A stretch of DNA of 64,000 nucleotides from the NCBI GenBank assembly GCA_040387035.1, contig JAZKEN010000001.1:6313-70312 (forward strand), given 5' to 3'. Shown one piece after another: positions 1-7,975 of this stretch. The DNA is from Methylotenera_A sp040387035. Lineage in GTDB: Bacteria; Pseudomonadota; Gammaproteobacteria; Burkholderiales; Methylophilaceae. The notes under the pieces are model-generated. The model did no database searches, was not told the origin of the DNA, and saw nothing but the letters and a program-made list of their open reading frames with translations. The stretch's first letter is position 1; every line of letters begins with the position of its first letter. The position numbers were made by a program, and so were the translations under genes.

Positions 1-280
1 CAACACCGCTTGCTCCCCACTGTATATGGAATGGGTCACGCTCTTTACTGACCGCGATTTTTTTGCCGTTGACAATTAAAGCGCCATCTTTGGCACTGAT
101 GGTAGCGTTAAAACGCCCATGCACAGAATCGTATTGCAGCATATATGCCATGTAATCGATATCTTGCATACCATTGACCGCGACGACTTCAATATCGGCG
201 AATTCGCTTTCCTGTATGGCAGCGCGCAATGCCATACGCCCAATACGTCCAAAACCGTTAATGCCTACTTTAATTGCCAT
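1..280 (-). CDS. gap: Glyceraldehyde-3-phosphate dehydrogenase, N-terminal part (cut by window edge)
   Basis: Interconverts glyceraldehyde-3-phosphate and 1,3-bisphosphoglycerate with NAD(P) in cytoplasmic central metabolism. Only the first 93 codons lie in the window. The protein starts MAIKVGINGFGRIGR, the classic Rossmann dinucleotide-binding start of GapA/GapB enzymes, with the glycine motif at residues 9-14. A GGAA ribosome-binding site sits about 7 nt before the ATG. It follows tkt on the same strand, with a terminator between them; tkt-gap pairing is common in betaproteobacteria. Family assignment is firm. Which Gap paralogue (glycolytic or Calvin-type) cannot be told from this fragment. 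Confidence 0.93.
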   Translation of the reverse strand, partial: MAIKVGINGFGRIGRMALRAAIQESEFADIEVVAVNGMQDIDYMAYMLQYDSVHGRFNATISAKDGALIVNGKKIAVSKERDPFHIQWGASGV

Positions 281-310
281 GCTCATTCCAAGAATTAGAG
301 GTTTACAAAT

Positions 311-337
311 AAAAAGAGCCTCAAGAATCAGAGGCTC
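311..337 (-). terminator. Intrinsic terminator downstream of tkt
   Basis: On the minus strand a perfect 7-bp stem GAGCCTC/GAGGCTC (316-322 and 331-337) encloses an 8-nt loop and is followed at once by TTTTTATTT. It lies between the tkt stop and the gap start, so gap probably has its own promoter or depends on read-through. Confidence 0.85.
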
Positions 338-361
338 GTTTCAGTACTATTTACTCAATGA

Positions 362-2344
362 TTACAACACTGACTTAGTTACAGCAACAACATTTTCTAC
401 TGTAAAGCCAAAGTGTTTCATCAAGGCGCCACCAGGAGCTGATTCACCGAATGTATCGATACCAACCACAGCACCTTCCAAGCCAACATATTTGCGCCAG
501 AAGTCTGTTACACCAGCTTCAACCGCCACGCGTTTAACGCCTGGAGTTAGCACGCTGTCTTTGTAAGCTTGATCTTGACGGTCAAATACGTTTGTTGATG
601 GCATTGAAACCACACGTACTTTAGTGCCTGCTGCATTTAACTCAGCCGCTGCTTTAACAGCCAACTCTAGCTCAGAACCGTTAGCGATGATGATCACTTG
701 CGCACCGGCAACGTCAGACAATACATAAGCACCTTTACGCATGCCCGCAAATTGCGCTGCATCGTGTTTGATGCCTGGCACGTTTTGACGGCTTAATACC
801 AAGCTTGAAGGACCATTTTTGCGCTCAACTGCGGCAACCCAAGCCACTGCAGTTTCTGTTGAACTACCTGGACGCCATACATCCATATTCGGGATGTAAC
901 GCAAGCCTGCTGTATTTTCTACTGGTTGGTGCGTTGGACCATCTTCACCTTGACCGATAGAGTCATGTGTCAACACAGCGATAGTGCGTTGTTTCATCAA
1001 TGCAGACATGCGCAATGCACTTTTTGCATAGTCAGAGAACATATGGAATGTACCGCCGAATGGAATCAAGCCACCGTGCAATGCCATACCGTTCATGATG
1101 GCGAACATACCGAATTCACGCACGCCGTATGAGATGTAGTTACCTGGTTTTTTCGCATCAACGTGTACAAAGCTACCGGTTGAAGTCAAGTTTGAACCAG
1201 TCAAGTCAGCAGAACCACCTAAGAACTCAGGCAATAATGGAGCTAAAGCGCCGATGACGTTTTGTGATGCTTTACGTGTTGCAACACCTTCTGCTTTTTC
1301 GTTGGTTGCTGCGATGATCGCGTCTGTCGCTTCTTTCCAGTTAGCTGGTAAGTCGCCTGCCATACGGCGTTTGAATTCTGCCGCTTCAGCCGGGAAAGCT
1401 TTTGCATAGGCATCGAACTTGGCATTCCAGTCGCCTTCAACTTTAGCGCCTTTTGCCGTTGCATCCCAACCGGCGTAAACGTCTTCCGGAATCACGAATG
1501 GCTCATGCGCCCAACCGATGTTTGCACGCGTTGCGGCAACTTCGTCTAGACCTAGTGCAGAACCGTGGCAATCGTGTGAACCGGATTTGTTTGGTGAACC
1601 CATACCGATCACTGTTTTACAGCAGATCAATGATGGTTTGTCTGTTACTTTTTTCGCTGCTGCAATGGCTGCGCCGATTGCCGCCACGTCATGACCATCC
1701 ACTGACTGAACGTGCCAGCCATATGATTCAAAACGTTTCGCTGTGTCGTCTGTGTACCAACCTTCGATATGACCGTCGATAGAGATACCGTTGTCATCCC
1801 AGAATGCCGTTAACTTGCCCAGGCCCCAAGTACCAGCCAGTGCACACGCTTCGTGAGAAACGCCTTCCATCATACAGCCGTCGCCCAAGAACACGTATGT
1901 GCTATGGTCAACGATGTCGTGGCCTGGTTTGTTGAATTGGTTAGCTAATAGTTTTTCAGCCATTGCAAAACCAACACCGTTAGCGATACCTTGGCCTAAT
2001 GGACCTGTAGTTGTTTCAACGCCTGGTGCGTAGCCGTATTCCGGGTGACCAGCACATTTTGAATGCAATTGGCGGAATGATTGTATTTCGCTCATTGGTA
2101 ATGCATAACCTGTCAGGTGTAGCAATGAGTAGATCAACATTGAGCCGTGACCATTAGAAAGCACAAAGCGATCGCGATTTGCCCATGATGGATTTTTTGG
2201 GTTGTGAACTAGATGATTATTCCAAAGCTCTTCAGCAATCTCAGCCATGCCCATAGGCGCGCCCGGGTGGCCAGAATTGGCTTTTTGCACTGCATCCATT
2301 GATAACGCACGAATTGCGTTGGCTAAATCTTTACGCGTTGCCAT
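362..2344 (-). CDS. tkt: Transketolase
   Basis: Thiamine-diphosphate enzyme that moves two-carbon ketol units between sugar phosphates in the pentose-phosphate and Calvin-type cycles. At 660 residues it has the normal bacterial length. Visible motifs are SGHPGAPMG (residues 24-32), GHPEYG (99-104), the TPP/metal motif GDGCMMEG (154-161) continuing to an ISIDG stretch, and the pyrimidine-domain catalytic Glu in REFGMFAIMNG. The ATG is preceded by GGGAG. In methylotrophs transketolase links formaldehyde assimilation to central carbon flow; that role here is inference from the likely host. Intact, with nothing unusual. Confidence 0.97.
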   Translation of the reverse strand: MATRKDLANAIRALSMDAVQKANSGHPGAPMGMAEIAEELWNNHLVHNPKNPSWANRDRFVLSNGHGSMLIYSLLHLTGYALPMSEIQSFRQLHSKCAGHPEYGYAPGVETTTGPLGQGIANGVGFAMAEKLLANQFNKPGHDIVDHSTYVFLGDGCMMEGVSHEACALAGTWGLGKLTAFWDDNGISIDGHIEGWYTDDTAKRFESYGWHVQSVDGHDVAAIGAAIAAAKKVTDKPSLICCKTVIGMGSPNKSGSHDCHGSALGLDEVAATRANIGWAHEPFVIPEDVYAGWDATAKGAKVEGDWNAKFDAYAKAFPAEAAEFKRRMAGDLPANWKEATDAIIAATNEKAEGVATRKASQNVIGALAPLLPEFLGGSADLTGSNLTSTGSFVHVDAKKPGNYISYGVREFGMFAIMNGMALHGGLIPFGGTFHMFSDYAKSALRMSALMKQRTIAVLTHDSIGQGEDGPTHQPVENTAGLRYIPNMDVWRPGSSTETAVAWVAAVERKNGPSSLVLSRQNVPGIKHDAAQFAGMRKGAYVLSDVAGAQVIIIANGSELELAVKAAAELNAAGTKVRVVSMPSTNVFDRQDQAYKDSVLTPGVKRVAVEAGVTDFWRKYVGLEGAVVGIDTFGESAPGGALMKHFGFTVENVVAVTKSVL

Positions 2345-2679
2345 TATTTTCTCCCTAATTTTAGCTAAACTGAACAGGTTCTTATTAATATTGAAACTAA
2401 CTTAAAACCTAATAGAAATTGCAAAAAAGCTTGGTTTAAAGCTTGGTTTAAATCTGAATTAATTACACTTTTTGTAAAAGGGTAATTATTGCCTAATTAG
2501 CCCTTTTCGGCAAGTTTCAAGCAGGCTTAATTTGGGGTTATTACAGGAGAGTTGTAAATTGTTTTGTAGCAAAACCGCAATTTGATGCAATGTTTTGGCT
2601 TTATTTATGCCATTAAAATAAATATTGGGCCAAATGCCGTGAGCGGCTTAGCCGAATATTCTAAAGTCAAAACCAAACA
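2345..2679. other. AT-rich intergenic region upstream of tkt, with a tandem 12-mer
   Basis: About 335 bp without a supportable gene. It should hold the tkt promoter, but no convincing -35/-10 pair was fixed. A perfect tandem duplication of AAGCTTGGTTTA occupies 2427-2438 and 2439-2450. The remainder is low-complexity AT-rich DNA. Confidence 0.5.
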
Positions 2680-2994
2680 TTAAACAACGCGGCGGCTAGA
2701 GCGCATCACAAAGCAAAACAAAGCAGCCAATATCAGCCACGCCTGTGCCGGAATAGTTGAGGGCACCGCATTCGAGTCATTAGCATTGCTGCTTTTGGTC
2801 ACTGATTTCCTGCTCTCGGCTCGAGGTGACACTACGTCATTAGAAGCCAACCTAATCACCGGGCCAGTAGTGCCTATTTTTGCAGTTACATGCAATTGAG
2901 ACTTTTCACCAATCGCCGCTGTCGTCATGGTTGGTGCCATTAAGGTTACACCCACCAAAATCAATACCACTAATTTCCTTACCATGTTGTGCAT
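2680..2994 (-). CDS. Small exported protein with a CTERM-like sorting tail
   Basis: A 104-residue protein of unknown function. Residues 5-27 form a hydrophobic signal peptide ending near TTAA. The C-terminus reads VPSTIPAQAWLILAALFC and then a basic RSSRR tail: a Val-Pro motif, one transmembrane helix and arginines, the plan of PEP-CTERM/VPxPA-CTERM signals handled by exosortase. The middle (about residues 35-75) is Ser/Asn-rich and shows no domain. An alternative start at Met4 is possible and neither start has a strong ribosome-binding site. The protein is short for a sorted substrate, so it could be a degenerate or unusually small member. A second, classical member lies at 35292-35897. Confidence 0.55.
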   Translation of the reverse strand: MHNMVRKLVVLILVGVTLMAPTMTTAAIGEKSQLHVTAKIGTTGPVIRLASNDVVSPRAESRKSVTKSSNANDSNAVPSTIPAQAWLILAALFCFVMRSSRRVV

Positions 2995-3074
2995 CCAATC
3001 TAACAGAAACTAAATTGGATAATTCATTGCAAATTGAATGCCAAACAAAATTTATTGTTAAATCAATAACCTAT

Positions 3075-3249
3075 CATTCAATAGGCGAGCTTGAATGTCA
3101 CGATTCCGACATTAGTGTCAACAATGCAAGCTTGTACGCCAAGACACGCTGCTAACAATTTCCATCAAAAATTAGTAACTAGCGCTTGTAGGAATTCGCA
3201 AGAAAATTCCTACGGAAATATCAGCAATTGTCTTATTCGATATTTTTTT
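3075..3249 (+). ncRNA. Candidate small RNA or structured leader ending in a terminator-like hairpin
   Basis: The spacer between two divergent genes holds consecutive inverted repeats: CATTCAA/TTGAATG (3075-3081 and 3091-3097), a perfect 9-bp pair GTAGGAATT/AATTCCTAC (3188-3196 and 3205-3213), and AAATATC/GATATTT (3216-3222 and 3239-3245), the last running into seven T residues. A separate promoter for the next gene lies beyond it, so any RNA ending here would be independent of that mRNA. No convincing promoter for the RNA itself was found. Function unknown. Confidence 0.3.
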
Positions 3250-3262
3250 GAGATGCCTAGAA

Positions 3263-3291
3263 TTGCATTTGTGTTCTGCACAACTTAAATT
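3263..3291 (+). promoter_or_regulatory. Sigma-70-like promoter for the BON-domain gene
   Basis: TTGCAT (3263-3268) and TAAATT (3286-3291) are separated by exactly 17 bp. Transcription would start near 3298, giving a very short leader before the AAGAAGGA ribosome-binding site at 3303-3310. Confidence 0.45.
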
Positions 3292-3313
3292 TTTAATTAC
3301 TTAAGAAGGAAAC

Positions 3314-3625
3314 ATGATGAAAACAAATTTAAAAACTCTTTTAGTTATTGGCGCTTTAACAATGCCTATCGCTGCATTTGCGGCAGAGGGCGACGCGGTT
3401 TCTACAAAAGTGGGTGACGCAGTTATCACTACTAAAGTTAAAGCTGAGTTTGCCAAAGATAAATCTGTAAGCGCTACCGACATTAAAGTGGACACTGATA
3501 GCAATGGCCTAGTGCAATTATCTGGTACAGCAAAATCACAAGCTGAGGCTGATAAAGCTGCCGTAATTGCTAAAAATGTTAAAGGTGTGACTGCCGTTAA
3601 AAATGATATTGTTGTAACACCATAA
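3314..3625 (+). CDS. Periplasmic BON-domain protein (OsmY-like)
   Basis: A 103-residue exported protein. Residues 1-24 are a Sec signal peptide (hydrophobic LLVIGALTMPIAAFA, cleavage after AFA). The rest is a single BON domain (about 30-103), recognisable by the regular alternation ending in AVIAKNVKGVTAVKNDIVV. BON domains bind phospholipid or other envelope surfaces; OsmY, with two of them, is an osmotic-stress chaperone. A strong AAGAAGGA site precedes tandem ATG codons and the first is used here. A terminator follows, so it is probably a single-gene transcript. The specific role is not known. It is smaller than OsmY and distinct from the DolP-like lipoprotein at 38712. Confidence 0.85.
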   Translation: MMKTNLKTLLVIGALTMPIAAFAAEGDAVSTKVGDAVITTKVKAEFAKDKSVSATDIKVDTDSNGLVQLSGTAKSQAEADKAAVIAKNVKGVTAVKNDIVVTP

Positions 3626-3667
3626 GTTTAACAATTCATTTCTGCATTTTTATTTAGCTTAATATTA

Positions 3668-3694
3668 CGGGGCCTTGAGCCCCGTTTTATTTTG
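3668..3694 (+). terminator. Intrinsic terminator after the BON-domain gene
   Basis: CGGGGC (3668-3673) and GCCCCG (3679-3684) form a 6-bp GC stem with a 5-nt loop, followed by TTTTATTTT. It lies just before the end of the convergent oxidoreductase gene. Confidence 0.85.
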
Positions 3695-3698
3695 TTCG

Positions 3699-4876
3699 CT
3701 ATTTAGCGATTGCTTGTAATACCATCTCAATCGCCCTGCAATTCGCCCTGGCATCTTCAAATGTCAGCAAAGGCTGCTTGTCATTTAATACACAATCACT
3801 AAAGTGCTCAATCTCTAGATTAAAGTGATTACTTGGCGCAAAGCGTTCTTCGGCGTATTTGCCATCTTCGGTGGCCCAGCTAATCACCGGCACATCATTC
3901 TGAAACACCCATGTGGTATTGCATTTAACCCAGCCTTTGCTACCGATGATTTCATATTCCGATTTGCGGCTGCGTTCAAAGCTGATATCAAAATTGCCAA
4001 ATAGCGCGCGGCCTTCGGTGTCCTGCCCAAAATCCAATACGCCGCTGGTCACGATATCTGCGCCATGTTCATTCAATTTTGCATGGGCGACTACTTTAAC
4101 CGGCTCTGCTGGCTTACCATTTTTCTGGAAGCACCAGCGAAGTGAATGAATTGCATAAGGGCCAATATCCCACATCGCGCCACCGCCATCAGCCATGCTG
4201 CGATTGATGCGGTACATGCGTGCTTGCTTCATCAGAAAAGAAAAACTGGCACGGGCAGACAACACATCGCCTATTAAGCCACTTTCAACGATCTCTTGCA
4301 GGCGTGCGTGTTGTGGATGAAAGCGGTACATAAAGCCTTCCATCACCTTGACCTCGGCCTGTTTGGCGGCCGCCTCGATGGCATCGATATCTTTCAGCTG
4401 GGTTGCCATCGGCTTTTCAATCAAGATATGTTTGCCGGCATTGATGGCCTTGATCGCCCATTCTGCATGCTCTTCATTCGCCATCGNNNNNNNNNNNNNN
4501 NNNNNNNNNNNNNNNNNNNNNNNNNNNNNNNNNNNNNNNNNNNNNNNNNNNNNNNNNNNNNNNNNNNNNNNNNNNNNNNNNNNNNNTTGCCGGCATTGAT
4601 GGCCTTGATCGCCCATTCTGCATGCTCTTCATTCGCCATCGGGCAGTAAACCGCCTCTACATCTGGATTGTCTATCAAGCTCTGCAAATCATCATAACAA
4701 GTGACATTTTGGTGACAGGGCGCATATTTTTCCAATGTCGCTTTGGCAGCACCCGCACGGCGGCTGGCAATCGCCACCAGCTGCGAATTTGGCGCTTCGA
4801 TAATCGCTGGCAGCAAACGCTCATTGACACGGGCAGCACCCAGGATGCCCCATTTTAATTTTCTCATTTCAGCCAC
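3699..4876 (-). CDS. Gfo/Idh/MocA-family oxidoreductase, interrupted by a scaffold gap
   Basis: NAD(P)-dependent dehydrogenase of the Gfo/Idh/MocA family; the substrate is not predictable. The N-terminus KWGILGAARV is the Rossmann motif, IEKPMA carries the family's EKP lysine, and DIGPYAIHSLRW belongs to the C-terminal domain. As written, the reading frame breaks at a run of 100 N, but identical 55-bp stretches flank it (4432-4486 and 4587-4641). Merging them restores one continuous protein of about 340 residues, so the gene is very probably intact in the organism. A GTG start at 4876 is preferred because AAAGGAA lies 5-6 nt before it; the ATG at 4867 has no good site. It follows the thioredoxin-fold gene by 10 nt, a likely operon. 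Confidence 0.85.
4432..4641. other. Assembly gap (100 N) flanked by duplicated contig ends
   Basis: Positions 4487-4586 are 100 N. The 55 bases before the gap equal the 55 bases after it, which is what results when two contigs that really overlap are joined with a fixed-size spacer. The extra 155 bp is not a multiple of three and creates an artificial frameshift. Confidence 0.95.
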
Positions 4877-4886
4877 AAATATTCCT

Positions 4887-5459
4887 TTATTCAATCCACT
4901 TAATACTACAACCAATACTGGCAATCTGCTCGCGCGGACCTTCACCTGTTTCCGCGATCATTTTCATGGCATCGAATAAATCACGCGTATTGTCAGCAGG
5001 CGGTTCGGGGTTGCGGCCAGAAGCATCAAAGCGGCCACGGTATTGCAGCTCACCCTTGGCATTAAAGCCAAAAAAGTCCGGTGTGCAGACAGCGCCATAG
5101 GCTTTTGCCACTTCCTGCGTTTCATCCAGGGCATAGGGAAAGCTAAAATGATTCAGCCTAGCCTCATCAATCATGCGCTCAAAATTGTCATCCGGGTAGC
5201 GCACCGTGTCATTGCTTTGAATCGCAATACTATTGATGCCATACTGCTCAAGTTCCAGGCAAGTAACCACCAGCCTGGTTTTGATGGTTTTGACATAAGG
5301 GCAATGATTGCAAATAAACATCACCAGCAAGCCATTTTTGCCCATGATCATATCGCGCGACACTAAGTTGCCTTCTGTACCCCTGTAATTGACAGCGGGC
5401 AATTTAAAATCAGGGGCTTTCCAACCAAAATCGCACACCGGGGGATGTAAACTTGCCAT
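4887..5459 (-). CDS. Thioredoxin-fold redoxin (AhpC/TSA-like)
   Basis: A 190-residue cytoplasmic protein with the thioredoxin fold. The central motif is MFICNHCPYVK, with the redox pair Cys50 and Cys53 in a CNHC arrangement, followed by a peroxiredoxin-like core and a cis-Pro region (VCTPDFFGFN). Such proteins are annotated as thiol-disulfide or peroxide reductases, but their substrates are mostly unknown. An AAGGAG site lies before the ATG. The oxidoreductase follows 10 nt downstream, suggesting co-transcription. No signal peptide. Confident in family, not in function. Confidence 0.85.
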   Translation of the reverse strand: MASLHPPVCDFGWKAPDFKLPAVNYRGTEGNLVSRDMIMGKNGLLVMFICNHCPYVKTIKTRLVVTCLELEQYGINSIAIQSNDTVRYPDDNFERMIDEARLNHFSFPYALDETQEVAKAYGAVCTPDFFGFNAKGELQYRGRFDASGRNPEPPADNTRDLFDAMKMIAETGEGPREQIASIGCSIKWIE

Positions 5460-5515
5460 GCTTTACTCCTTAATTAACTTATAATTTAATCTTAACACTT
5501 TCATTTCAAGCCATC

Positions 5516-6250
5516 ATGTCTAATACTCGATTTTATAGCGCCGACAAACTTGTGATTGGCGCACTAATCCCGTTATCAGCCAGCGCCGCTACGCATGCCA
5601 CACGTGCGTTACGATTAGCTCTAGGTGATGAGTTGAAATTATTTAACGGCGATGGTCATGACTATACTTGCGAATTAATCAGCATAAAAAAGAATGAAGT
5701 GCTAGCCAAAGTGTTGTCTCACCAGTCAATTCAGAATGAATCGCCACTTAATATCACCCTGCTGCAAGGTATATCCAGCGGTGACCGCATGGATTACACC
5801 ATTCAAAAAGCCGTAGAGCTAGGCGTCAATACCATACAGCCTATATCGACGGAACGCAGTGTGGTTAAGCTCAATCAAGAACGCGCGCAGAAACGGCTTG
5901 AGCATTGGCAAAACATCGTCAATTCCGCTTGCGAACAATCTGGCCGCGCCTTTGTGCCACAAGTTTTATCTCCGGTGAGTGTATCGCATTGGTTAGCCAA
6001 CAATCCCGCCAATTCCGATAGGCGTATTTTGCTAAACCCTGTTGGTGCTGTAAAGCTGGCTGATTTAGCGAAACCAAGTGGCAATATTGCTCTATTGATT
6101 GGCGCAGAAGGTGGCTTAAGCCAGGCAGAAATCAATGCGGCAACGGCAAACGGCTTTCAATCGATCATTTTGGGCCCGCGCATTTTGCGTACTGAAACCG
6201 CCGCTTTGACTGCGATTTCATCCATGCAAACACTGTGGGGCGACTTTTAA
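5516..6250 (+). CDS. rsmE: 16S rRNA m3U1498 methyltransferase
   Basis: SAM-dependent methyltransferase that modifies U1498 of 16S rRNA in the assembled small subunit. At 244 residues it matches the family. ISSGDRMDYTIQKAVELGV marks the start of the SPOUT domain, and the C-terminal trefoil knot is visible as IGAEGGLSQAE (about 195-205) and LGPRILRTETAA (about 219-230). An N-terminal PUA-like region precedes it. The ATG has only a weak ribosome-binding site. It is divergent from the redoxin gene and is followed by the HTH-argA gene, whose promoter appears to lie in the spacer. Confidence 0.95.
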   Translation: MSNTRFYSADKLVIGALIPLSASAATHATRALRLALGDELKLFNGDGHDYTCELISIKKNEVLAKVLSHQSIQNESPLNITLLQGISSGDRMDYTIQKAVELGVNTIQPISTERSVVKLNQERAQKRLEHWQNIVNSACEQSGRAFVPQVLSPVSVSHWLANNPANSDRRILLNPVGAVKLADLAKPSGNIALLIGAEGGLSQAEINAATANGFQSIILGPRILRTETAALTAISSMQTLWGDF

Positions 6251-6262
6251 TATATATTTAAT

Positions 6263-6305
6263 TGTAATTAATACATATTAAGTTTAATATAATGTAAATA
6301 TTACA
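6263..6305. promoter_or_regulatory. Twin 13-bp palindromes and -10 box upstream of the HTH-argA fusion
   Basis: Two inverted repeats of the form TGTA-N5-TACA lie at 6263-6275 and 6293-6305, their starts 30 bp apart (about three helical turns). A TATAAT box occupies 6288-6293, directly abutting the second repeat. Because the downstream protein carries an XRE-type DNA-binding domain, autoregulation is a reasonable guess. The region is very AT-rich, so chance palindromes cannot be excluded. Confidence 0.4.
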
Positions 6306-6322
6306 AATTATTTATTACCATT

Positions 6323-7918
6323 ATGTCACTTGGCCATTCAATCCGCGAAAAACGCAAATCATTACATCTCACACTGCAACAGCTTGCCAGCAAAGTCGAT
6401 GCTGATGCTGGCAACCTGTCGCGCATAGAGCGTGGCGAGCTTGGCGTTTCTGAGGCGCTTTTACGCAGGATTGCCAGTGCATTGGATACCACCCCTGCGC
6501 AAATCTATGCGCTAAGCGAATCAAACACATCAGTACTCAAAGTTGAAGAGCCGCACCAGCCTTATTTGCTTAACCAAACAAGCCATCAAGCATCGGCAAT
6601 CGATTTTGTTCAGTGGTTCCGCTCGGCAACGCCTTATATCCACGCATTTGGCGGGCGCACTTTTGTGATTGCGTTTGGCGGTGAGGTTGTGAATGAGGCA
6701 CAATTTATTGCGCTATCGCATGATTTAAATTTGCTGGCCAGCTTAGAAGTAAGGCTGGTCTTGGTGCATGGCGCAAGGCCACAGATTGAGCAGCGTTTAA
6801 AGCGCGATAAACTGACACCTGCATTCCATAATGGCTTACGTGTGACCGATGATGCGGCGATGGAAGCGGTTAAGGAGGCCAATGGTGCCGTGCGGGTAGA
6901 GATTGAAGCACTGCTTTCAATGGGCATTGCTAATTCACCGATGGCAGGTGCGGATATTCGCGTTGCCAGTGGCAATTTCGTGACCGCAAAGCCGCTTGGC
7001 GTGCGCGATGGCGTTGATTTACAGCACACAGGTGAGGTACGTAAAGTAGATGCAATTGGTATTCAAAAACGCCTGGATGACAACGAATTGGTGTTGTTAT
7101 CGCCACTTGGTTATTCACCCACAGGTGAAGCTTTCAACCTTAGCCTGGAAGATGTCGCCGTTAGTGCGGCCATTGCGCTGGATGCCGATAAGCTGATCTT
7201 TCTGATGGACTCAGAAGGTGTGCGTAACCTGCGCGGCGATCTATTACGCGAAATGACCGCCGAAAAAGCCAAAAACCTGCTACGTAATGTGCAGAAAAAT
7301 GAAACGCCTATCCACTTTTCTGAAGACGTAAACTACTACCTGCCCGCTGCGGTACGCGCTTGCGAACATGGTGTGGCGCGTGCACATTTGATTTCACGGC
7401 ATATCGACGGTGCGATTATTCAAGAGTTATTTACGCATAACGGCATAGGTACCATGGTGACAGAGCAAAGCCTGGAAACCATGCGCCAAGCCAATATTGA
7501 CGATGTAGGCGGTATATTGAAACTGATTGAGCCTTTGGAGAATGATGGCATTCTGGTGCGTCGCGGACGCGAACGTATCGAAATGGAAATTGATCACTTT
7601 TATGTGATGGAACATGACAACCGCACCATTGGTTGCGCAGCACTGTATCCATTTGCTTCCGAGAAAATGGCCGAATTCGCCTGCCTGGCGATTGACAGTG
7701 AGTACCGCGGTAATGGCCGTGGCGACAGGCTATTCAATTACTGCCAGGCACAGGCTAAAGAAAACGGTTTTAAACAATTATTTTGCTTAACCACGCGCAC
7801 CGAGCACTGGTTTTTAGAGCGCGGCTTTATTGAGCAAGCCATTGAAAAATTGCCGCAAGAAAAACAAAAACTTTACAATTTTCAACGAAAATCCAAGGTA
7901 TTTGTTAAATCACTTTGA
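6323..7918 (+). CDS. argA: XRE-type HTH domain fused to N-acetylglutamate synthase
   Basis: Acetylates glutamate with acetyl-CoA, the first step of arginine synthesis. Classical ArgA is about 440 residues; this protein has 531 because of an N-terminal extension. Residues 5-65 are a clear Cro/C1-type helix-turn-helix (LTLQQLASKVDADAGNLSR), then a linker to about 90, an amino-acid-kinase-like domain (FVIAFGGEVV, VLVHGARPQ) to about 370, and a GNAT domain from about 385 with the acetyl-CoA loop SEYRGNGRGDRL. No ATG and no ribosome-binding site is visible at the domain boundary, so a separate ArgA start is unlikely. The start itself lacks a good Shine-Dalgarno, which fits a short leader. argB follows 57 bp downstream, supporting the arginine role. 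Confidence 0.88.
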   Translation: MSLGHSIREKRKSLHLTLQQLASKVDADAGNLSRIERGELGVSEALLRRIASALDTTPAQIYALSESNTSVLKVEEPHQPYLLNQTSHQASAIDFVQWFRSATPYIHAFGGRTFVIAFGGEVVNEAQFIALSHDLNLLASLEVRLVLVHGARPQIEQRLKRDKLTPAFHNGLRVTDDAAMEAVKEANGAVRVEIEALLSMGIANSPMAGADIRVASGNFVTAKPLGVRDGVDLQHTGEVRKVDAIGIQKRLDDNELVLLSPLGYSPTGEAFNLSLEDVAVSAAIALDADKLIFLMDSEGVRNLRGDLLREMTAEKAKNLLRNVQKNETPIHFSEDVNYYLPAAVRACEHGVARAHLISRHIDGAIIQELFTHNGIGTMVTEQSLETMRQANIDDVGGILKLIEPLENDGILVRRGRERIEMEIDHFYVMEHDNRTIGCAALYPFASEKMAEFACLAIDSEYRGNGRGDRLFNYCQAQAKENGFKQLFCLTTRTEHWFLERGFIEQAIEKLPQEKQKLYNFQRKSKVFVKSL

Positions 7919-7975
7919 GTGATTTTAGATACAATGAAACAAATTTAATTTCTGAGAAATAACAGGCAAAAGCAC

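Noticed and set aside
3699..4876. Pseudogene call for the oxidoreductase
   Set aside because: The frame break coincides exactly with a placeholder gap and a duplicated contig end.
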